From positions 1,163,501 through 1,227,500 of the forward strand of contig NZ_BMZQ01000002.1 in the NCBI RefSeq assembly GCF_014652875.1: 64,000 nucleotides of DNA, read 5' to 3'. The DNA is from Tianweitania populi (lineage in GTDB: Bacteria; Pseudomonadota; Alphaproteobacteria; Rhizobiales; Rhizobiaceae). The position numbers and the translations under genes are program-made. The number at the start of each line of letters is the position of its first letter. Positions within the stretch are counted from its first letter, which is position 1. This document shows, piece by piece, positions 56,351 through 64,000 of the stretch. A model generated the notes under the pieces. That model saw only the letters and a program-made list of their open reading frames with translations, made no database searches and was not told where the DNA came from.

Positions 56351-58966
<2,616 letters not shown>

Positions 58967-58980
58967 GGCGCCCGAAATAA

Positions 58981-59012
58981 AAATGCCCCGTCACATGGCG
59001 GGGCATTTTTTT
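58981..59012. terminator. Bidirectional terminator between clpB and the SDR gene
   Basis: AAATGCCCCG (58981–58990) and CGGGGCATTT (58999–59008) pair around an 8-nt loop. Seven T follow on the plus side, and an A-tract on the left serves the minus strand. Confidence 0.92.
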
Positions 59013-59024
59013 GGCTGCGAGCGG

Positions 59025-59780
59025 TTAGACCTGATAACCGCCGCTGATGTCGAGCACCGTGCCCGTCACATAGCTTGCATCCGGACCGGCCAGATAGGCG
59101 ATGCCGGCGGCCACTTCTTCCACCGTGCCGACGCGCTTGATCGCCATGAGGCCGGGCGGGAAGGACGGCAGCACGCCGGCGGAGGCATGGCCCATATCGG
59201 TCATCATCACGCCGGGCTGCACCACATTGACGGTGATGTTGCGTGGTCCAAGATCGCGGGCAGCACCGCGTGCAAAGCCCAAGACCGCAGCCTTTGTGGC
59301 GGAATACTCCGTCACGAAGGGGAAGGCGACGCGGGTTCCAAGCCCGGAGCCGATCAGAATGATACGTCCGCCCTCGCTGAGCTTTTGCGAGGCCGCACGT
59401 GTTGTTGCCACCACGCCGAGCACATTCACCCGCCACTGCCGGTCCAACTCGGCAATATCGGCGCTCGGATCATCGATGCGCTTGCCCTGAACGGCAATCG
59501 CCGCGTTGCTGACGAAGATGTCGAGCTTGCCGAAGGCGCCGATCACCGCCTCGATCAAGGCTGGAGCTGCTGTCGGATCGCCCTGATCGCTCTGGATCGC
59601 GGCCGCCTTGACGCCCTTGTCCTGTAACTCGGCTACCACCGCCTCTGCCTTCTCACGCGACGACACATAGCTGATGGCAATGTCTGCGCCCAGATCGGCA
59701 AAATGGCGGGCGGTTGCCGCACCCAGTCCGCGCGAGCCGCCGGTGATCAGGGCAACCTTGCCCTGCAATGTCTTGGTCAT
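59025..59780 (-). CDS. SDR-family oxidoreductase
   Basis: 251 residues. Classical short-chain dehydrogenase: cofactor loop TGGSRGLGAATARHFADLG, NNAG-equivalent VSNAAIAV, and the catalytic Ser-Tyr-Lys in ILIGSGLGTRVAFPFVTEYS followed by ATKAAV. An Arg after the first Gly loop and the SYVSS strand end hint at NADP(H) preference. The substrate is unknown; annotations of this type often read 3-oxoacyl-ACP reductase. It is divergent from a TetR-type regulator with two operator-like sites between, so it is probably repressed by it. Confidence 0.88.
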   Translation of the reverse strand: MTKTLQGKVALITGGSRGLGAATARHFADLGADIAISYVSSREKAEAVVAELQDKGVKAAAIQSDQGDPTAAPALIEAVIGAFGKLDIFVSNAAIAVQGKRIDDPSADIAELDRQWRVNVLGVVATTRAASQKLSEGGRIILIGSGLGTRVAFPFVTEYSATKAAVLGFARGAARDLGPRNITVNVVQPGVMMTDMGHASAGVLPSFPPGLMAIKRVGTVEEVAAGIAYLAGPDASYVTGTVLDISGGYQV

Positions 59781-59812
59781 GAAACAATCTCCAATAAAAT
59801 AACAACCATTAC

Positions 59813-59832
59813 GATAACGATCGGTATCAAAT
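59813..59832. promoter_or_regulatory. Operator-like site 1 in the SDR/TetR intergenic region
   Basis: GATAACGATCGGTATCAAAT; its first 16 bases form a near-perfect palindrome (GATAACGATCGGTATC; 14 of 16 symmetric). It matches site 2 in 17 of 20 bases, 44 bp away. Probable binding site of the divergent TetR-type regulator. Confidence 0.65.
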
Positions 59833-59856
59833 TGGACAAGGCGCGTCCAGTGATTT

Positions 59857-59876
59857 AATAATGACCGGTATCAAAT
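59857..59876. promoter_or_regulatory. Operator-like site 2 in the SDR/TetR intergenic region
   Basis: AATAATGACCGGTATCAAAT repeats site 1 in direct orientation. It lies 15–34 bp upstream of the regulator ATG, so binding would block the regulator's own expression. Confidence 0.6.
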
Positions 59877-59890
59877 CCGGAGACTGTTCC

Positions 59891-60490
59891 ATGGGACGCC
59901 ATCGCGAGTTCGATGTCGACGAAGCGCTGGATGCCGTCGTGCGCGTATTTTGGCGCCGCGGCTATGAAGGCGCATCCTATGACGACTTGACAGCAGCCAC
60001 CGGCGTCAAGCGCCCTGGCCTCTACAGCGCCTTCGGCAACAAGGAAGAGTTATTTCGGCGCGCGCTCGAGCGCTATGCCGATCAATACCTGACCTACATG
60101 ACCGAGGCCTACGACCAGCCGAGTTCACGCGCCATGGCCGAGCATATGCTGCGCGGCGTGGTCGAACTCACCACCCGCTTTCCCGAAAATCTCGGATGCC
60201 TCGGCGTCAACGGTGCACTCACCTGCTCGGAAGCGTCCGAACCCATCTATAGGCTGCTCGTAGAATTCCGTGCCGGCGGAGAAGCGGATCTTCGGCAGCG
60301 TCTGGAAGAGTTTCAGGCCTCGGGCGACCTGCCGGAAACAGCCGACTGCGCCGGCCTGGCGACCTACCTCATGGCCGTCATCCACGGCATGGCCGTGCAA
60401 GCAAAGTCCGGCGTGTCACGCGAGGGGCTGGGCAAGGTTGTGGAGCAGACCTTGGCGGGATGGCCGACTGCTCCGAAGATGGCTGGGTGA
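59891..60490 (+). CDS. TetR/AcrR-family transcriptional regulator
   Basis: 199 residues from ATG 59891; an in-frame ATG at 59861 lies inside operator site 2 and is unlikely. The N-terminal HTH is EALDAVVRVFWRRGYEGASY then DDLTAATGVKRPGLYSAFGN and KEELF. The C-terminal ligand domain carries Cys (LGCLGVNGALTCSE, TADCAG). Regulators of this shape often repress a neighbouring oxidoreductase gene and respond to electrophiles or quinones (inference). It is divergent from the SDR gene. Confidence 0.9.
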   Translation: MGRHREFDVDEALDAVVRVFWRRGYEGASYDDLTAATGVKRPGLYSAFGNKEELFRRALERYADQYLTYMTEAYDQPSSRAMAEHMLRGVVELTTRFPENLGCLGVNGALTCSEASEPIYRLLVEFRAGGEADLRQRLEEFQASGDLPETADCAGLATYLMAVIHGMAVQAKSGVSREGLGKVVEQTLAGWPTAPKMAG

Positions 60491-61384
60491 AAGCAGGGGG
60501 GCCCAGGACGCCAAGCTCTTCCCATTCTTCGTCATCCTTGGGCGGAGCCGCAGCGTAAGCGGAGGTGGAGACCGAGGATCCATGCATGAACAAGGCCGGT
60601 TTGGAGGCTTCCGCTGCACGCACCCTAGACGGTTCCCGGCATGGATCCTCGGGTCAAGCCCGAGGACGACGAAGCGGCAAGGTGCAGTTCTTCCCTTCTC
60701 CCCCTGTGGGAGAAGGTGGCTGAGCGCAGCGAAGTCGGATGAGGGGTGTTCCAGCTTGGCAGCGTCAGCGCAAACCCTTCATCCGTCTCGTCGCTGGCGC
60801 GCCGATCCACCGCCCGGGGCGAGTCACGGGCCTCGCCCGCCCTTCGGGCCCCGCAAGGCGCGAAGGCAACGCACTCCACCCTGGTATCTTCTTCGTCGTC
60901 CCAAGGTGGAGCAGGAACGCAACTGTCGGCGCAGGCCCGAGGATGACGAAGCGGCGAGGGTTCCGCTAAGCCCCTGATATCGCTGCTACAGTAATCCTCG
61001 CATCATCTTTTCTATCCACGCCTCCACCAGCCCCTCCTATTCTCCACCCATCGCCCTTGTCGGGAACTCTGGTGCGCACCGGGGATCAGGGGAGGGCGGC
61101 GGTGTCTGGGTTGGTTGGGCTGCGGTAGCCTGATTTGGGGGTAACCAGTCCCCCACAAACCCAGGCCACGGACCGGTTCAGTGCTGGTTCCGCATCCCTC
61201 CCAGGGGGAGGGCACGTGCGGAGCAGACCACCGGTTTCGCGGCAAGCGCACCGACGGACGCGAACTATCCGCGCCGTATCAAAAATCATTAATGGCGCGG
61301 TGTTTTGCGTCCGCTTCCCGACTCTCGACGAGGTGGGAGGGTGAGACCCTGTGCCCGCGCCCGACTGATGGACAGGAGATCGTT
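60491..61384. repeat. Gene-free spacer filled with palindromic intergenic repeats
   Basis: About 890 nt without a credible gene. Contents: long inverted arms CTTCGTCATCCTTGGG (from about 60525) and CCCGAGGACGACGAAG (to about 60674), with a related unit ending CCCGAGGATGACGAAGC near 60953; a 9-bp hairpin CCTTCTCCC/GGGAGAAGG (60694–60716) followed by an AGCGCAGCGAAG tail common in rhizobial repeats; and a nested hairpin CTGGGTT/AACCCAG enclosing GGGGG/CCCCC at 61106–61164. Confidence 0.6.
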
Positions 61385-61651
61385 ATGAAAAAGCAAAGTG
61401 CCGAAACAAACGAACAGGCTAGGGAGGCCGTTAACGCCGAAGCAATCAAGCTCATCAACCAGGCCGGCGACTTCTTTTACGAAGAGACCGACCCGCGTTT
61501 GTGGCAGGATGCTTTGCGCTTCGCCTTGGATGAGCAAGGGGCTTCGGAGCGCTGCTCGCGCCGGGTTGCCGCGCGGCCCGCGGCTGTCAGACGCGATTCA
61601 AAGCCGGCACGCCTCTTGATTGCGGTGCCGGCCTGTCGGATGAAACACTGA
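61385..61651 (+). pseudogene. Small gene, probably frameshifted
   Basis: ATG 61385 follows ACAGGAGATC and starts a plausible 5' half (NAEAIKLINQAGDFFYEETD then PRLWQDALRFALDEQG). After about residue 52 the composition turns to Arg/Ala-rich residues ending in CRMKH at 61651. In another frame, coding-like sequence resumes (AGTPLDCGAGLSDETLKLAV then QLALFGHLAWFERWWADL) and runs to a TAA past 61740. This suggests one ~120-residue gene broken by a frameshift around 61530–61560, by mutation or sequencing error. Not recognised. Confidence 0.4.
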
Positions 61652-61742
61652 AGCTGGCAGTTCAGCTGGCTTTGTTCGGTCACCTTGCCTGGTTCGAGCG
61701 CTGGTGGGCTGACTTAACCGGCCCGGCAAGACAGGAGAAGGG

Positions 61743-61982
61743 TCAGGCCTCGTCGCGCAGATAAGGCTCGACCTTGCCCTTCAACTTCATAGTCAGCGGC
61801 TTACCCTTGCGGTCCAGCGCCTTGCCGGCCTGGACCATCACCCAGCCTTCGGACACGCAATATTCCTCGACATTAGTTTTTTCCGCGCCGTTGAAGCGGA
61901 TGCCGACGCCGCGCTCGATCAGCGTTTCGTCGTAGTACTTGCTGTCGGGGTCGATGCTCAAACGATCGGGAAGGTCGGTCAT
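61743..61982 (-). CDS. DUF3297 family protein
   Basis: 79 residues from ATG 61982; a longer start at 62039 is not needed. Sequence begins MTDLPDRLSIDPDSKYYDET, then GVGIRFNGAEKTNVEEYCVS, a DxKGxPLTMKLKGKVEPYL-like C-terminus and a single Cys. The small family is widespread in Proteobacteria and of unknown function. It is convergent with the preceding broken gene, whose extended frame would overlap its 3' end. Confidence 0.88.
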   Translation of the reverse strand: MTDLPDRLSIDPDSKYYDETLIERGVGIRFNGAEKTNVEEYCVSEGWVMVQAGKALDRKGKPLTMKLKGKVEPYLRDEA

Positions 61983-62198
61983 GATGGGTTCCGGACAATT
62001 GCTTTGCGCCCGCTTAAGGCAATCGCGTGCCGGAGCCAACGTGGAAGTGATGGTTTGCCCTGAAAGCGCCGGTTCTCACGCCATTTTCATGCCCGGTTCA
62101 TGCGCAATACATCAAAACAGGATCACGCAACCGTGGCGCTAACACTTCGTTTACCACAAGCATGGCGAGATCAGCGCAACGTCAGAGGTTTTAAAAAC

Positions 62199-63581
62199 AT
62201 GCTTCGCCGCTTGATTCCGCTCGTTCTGCTCGCAACCGTTTCCGGCCTGGCGCCCGCGGGTGCCGTTGGAATGCGGAATGATGCCGCTGTCACGCAGGGC
62301 TCGCGCGGCGGCGGTGTGCAGCTTGCGCAAAACGGCGACATCCAGGTCTTCTACGACGAATATGGCCGGCGCGTTTTGTTCGACACGCGCTCAGGCCAGG
62401 TCATCGGCGTCGAAGAGCCCACCGCGCGCGACGAAGCGCCGTTGCAACGCGAGCGCCGTTCTATGCAGCGGCCGCGCTACAATGATCGCACGGATGAAGA
62501 CCTTTATGGCCGCGGAGGATCGCTGCGCGACAGTCCCGACTATATTCCCGAGCCCGGTGATAGCGGCGAACCCTATCCACTGACGCGCGAAGAAGACACG
62601 ACCTATGCTGGCCGTACTATCGAGCGCCAGCCGCTGGACAACGGCTTCACCGAACCGCCGCCGGCAACGACCGGTTCCACCGTGCCGAACGAGCCGGTTC
62701 AGCAGGCTGTGCCAAGCACGCCCCGCATGTCGCCGAAAGCCAGCGAAGACATGGCCAAGCTGCAGGTGCTGCTTGATCGCGGCGGTGCGTCGCCTGGCGT
62801 GATCGATGGGCATGATGGCGGCAATGTGCGGAAGGCCTTGCTGGCCTATGAGGAACTCACCGGCGAAACGCTGCCGATCGGCAACTCGGCTGCACTGGAC
62901 GCTGCGCTTGCTGCAACCGGCGGCCCGGCCTTCATCGAATATACGATCACGCCGGAAGACGTGGCGGCACCCATGGTCGCCTCCGTGCCGGAAGATTACA
63001 GCGAAAAGGCCAAGCTCGATCATCTCAGCTACACGTCGGTCACCGAGATGTTCGGCGAGCGCTTCCACATGGACGAGAATTATCTCAAGGCGCTGAACCC
63101 GGAAGCCAACTTCAATCGTGCCGGCACGATCATTCGCGTGACGAATATCGGCCAGAACGTGACCGCACAGGTCGATCGCATCGTTGCCGACAAGGCGCGC
63201 AAGCAGGTTCGCGCTTATGACGCCTCGGGCAATCTGGTTGCCGCCTATCCCACCACGATCGGCTCGGGCGACACGCCCTCGCCGAGCGGCACGCATCAGG
63301 TCAAGCGCATCGCCTTCGATCCGGAATATACCTACAATCCCAAGCTCAACTTCCAGCAGGGTCAGAACGACAAGATCCTGCGCATTCCGCCCGGCCCGAA
63401 CGGCCCGGTCGGTTCGATCTGGATCGCCTTGGACAAGCCGACCTACGGCATCCACGGCACGCCGGAGCCCTCGAAGATCGGCAAAACGGAAAGCCATGGC
63501 TGCGTGCGCCTGACCAACTGGGACGCCGCCGAGCTCGCCAAGATCGTCAAGCCAGGCGTGTTCGTCCAGTTCCTGGATTAA
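62199..63581 (+). CDS. L,D-transpeptidase (YkuD/ErfK family)
   Basis: 460 residues from ATG 62199 (GAGG 10 nt upstream), which gives a clean signal peptide (MLRRLIPLVLLATVSGLAPA, cleavage near GAVG); the frame opens earlier at 62100. A disordered Arg/Pro/Glu-rich linker precedes a peptidoglycan-binding-like helical segment (AKLQVLLDRGGASPGVIDGH), a LysM-like region (FHMDENYLKALNPEANFNRA) and the YkuD domain with GIHGTPEPSKIGKTESHGCV then RLTNWD (catalytic Cys in SHGC). It forms 3-3 crosslinks or anchors proteins to peptidoglycan in the periplasm. Confidence 0.93.
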   Translation: MLRRLIPLVLLATVSGLAPAGAVGMRNDAAVTQGSRGGGVQLAQNGDIQVFYDEYGRRVLFDTRSGQVIGVEEPTARDEAPLQRERRSMQRPRYNDRTDEDLYGRGGSLRDSPDYIPEPGDSGEPYPLTREEDTTYAGRTIERQPLDNGFTEPPPATTGSTVPNEPVQQAVPSTPRMSPKASEDMAKLQVLLDRGGASPGVIDGHDGGNVRKALLAYEELTGETLPIGNSAALDAALAATGGPAFIEYTITPEDVAAPMVASVPEDYSEKAKLDHLSYTSVTEMFGERFHMDENYLKALNPEANFNRAGTIIRVTNIGQNVTAQVDRIVADKARKQVRAYDASGNLVAAYPTTIGSGDTPSPSGTHQVKRIAFDPEYTYNPKLNFQQGQNDKILRIPPGPNGPVGSIWIALDKPTYGIHGTPEPSKIGKTESHGCVRLTNWDAAELAKIVKPGVFVQFLD

Positions 63582-63597
63582 GACGCGCTCAACACAG

Positions 63598-63636
63598 AAA
63601 CGCCCGCGATGCTGAGGAAAGCGTCGCGGGCGTTTT
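63598..63636. terminator. Bidirectional terminator between the L,D-transpeptidase and M23 peptidase genes
   Basis: AAACGCCCGCGA (63598–63609) and TCGCGGGCGTTT (63624–63635) form a perfect 12-bp stem with a T-tail. Confidence 0.9.
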
Positions 63637-63678
63637 CATTTTCTGGGAAGATGGTTCAGCAGGCGGACAGAGCCTGGA

Positions 63679-64000
63679 TCAGTTGATCGACACTTCGCGG
63701 CTGGCCAGCGTCAGGCCCTTCTGCGCTTCATCGGCCAAGAACGCATCGATCCGGTCGCGCTCCCTGCGGAACTCCGCAAGCTCTTCACCCTTCAGCACGC
63801 GACTGTCCGGCAAACGAACGCGCATCGGATCGACCTTGGTGCCGTTGACGATCAGTTCGTAATGCAGGTGCGGCCCGGTCGACAGACCGGTAGTTCCGAT
63901 ATAGCCGATCACCTGACCCTGCCGAACCTTTGCCCCCTTCACCACACCGGGCGCAAAGGCGTTCTGGTGGTTGTACGAGGTCTCATAGCCGTTGGCATGG
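63679..64000 (-). CDS. M23-family metallopeptidase, N-terminus cut by window edge
   Basis: About 107 C-terminal residues are present; the frame continues past 64000. The visible part begins HANGYETSYNHQNAFAPGV, then VKGAKVRQGQVIGYIGTTGL and STGPHLHYELIVNGTKVDP, where the HLH is the second zinc-binding motif of LytM/M23 endopeptidases. These cleave peptidoglycan peptide crosslinks or activate amidases. An internal GTG at 63945 is not the real start. It is convergent with the L,D-transpeptidase gene, another wall-remodelling enzyme. Confidence 0.9.
   Translation of the reverse strand, partial: HANGYETSYNHQNAFAPGVVKGAKVRQGQVIGYIGTTGLSTGPHLHYELIVNGTKVDPMRVRLPDSRVLKGEELAEFRRERDRIDAFLADEAQKGLTLASREVSIN

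Overview
The window is a GC-rich chromosomal segment of an alphaproteobacterium, most likely of the order Hyphomicrobiales (Rhizobiales). This is inferred from family content and gene order: argH–lipoprotein–lysA–TIGR02302, secA / parvulin / argJ–GNAT–mutT, grxC–nitrilase–DUF1178, ubiG, lysC–ptsP–prfA–prmC–DUF4167–clpB, CpdR, DUF3297 and an Omp25/31-like porin. No rRNA, CRISPR array, prophage or insertion sequence was seen. One tRNA gene (Leu, anticodon CAA) is present.

Layout. 1–4.2 kb: truncated TonB-dependent receptor, a DNA-binding TrpD2/YbiB-type protein, a secreted DUF4214 protein. 4.4–11.4 kb: rpe–gph, cpdR, topoisomerase IB, membrane proteins (LPG-synthase-like, EamA, BrkB/YihY, HIG1) and a PduO-type cobalamin adenosyltransferase. 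11.6–15.4 kb: etfB–etfA, 3-hydroxybutyryl-CoA dehydrogenase and a porin. 15.4–24.8 kb: TlpA-like thioredoxin divergent from argH–lipoprotein–lysA, TIGR02302, gluQ, alkA, HNH endonuclease, dsbB. 25–33 kb: tRNA-Leu, pta–ackA, a GAF–EAL c-di-GMP phosphodiesterase, a CelD-type acetyltransferase with a polysaccharide flippase. 33–40.5 kb: secA, parvulin, argJ, GNAT, mutT, an orphan Flp pilin. 40.5–47.8 kb: methyltransferase, comF, grxC, nitrilase, DUF1178, a HEAT-like exported protein, ubiG, chaC. 48–59 kb: lysC, ptsP, a two-gene accessory insertion, prfA, prmC, DUF4167, clpB. 59–64 kb: SDR/TetR divergent pair with paired operators, a repeat-rich spacer, a probably frameshifted small gene, DUF3297, an L,D-transpeptidase and a truncated M23 peptidase.

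Most of the window is housekeeping: amino-acid biosynthesis (argH, argJ, lysA, lysC), translation (prfA, prmC, gluQ, tRNA-Leu), secretion and folding (secA, parvulin, clpB, dsbB), electron transfer and beta-oxidation (etfBA, hbd), acetate metabolism (pta–ackA) and nitrogen-PTS signalling (ptsP).

The best candidate for an undescribed system is 51640–52736. Two overlapping genes are wedged between ptsP and prfA: a RusA-like Holliday-junction nuclease with its acidic residues intact, and a protein joining a PD-(D/E)XK nuclease-like N-terminus to a C-terminus carrying an R-x4-H motif like that of HEPN RNases. Other notable signals are a 106-nt element present in two inverted copies, each supplying the TAG stop codon of its neighbour; a tandem copy of the 3' end of the TIGR02302 gene differing only at third codon positions; and twin operators between the SDR and TetR genes.
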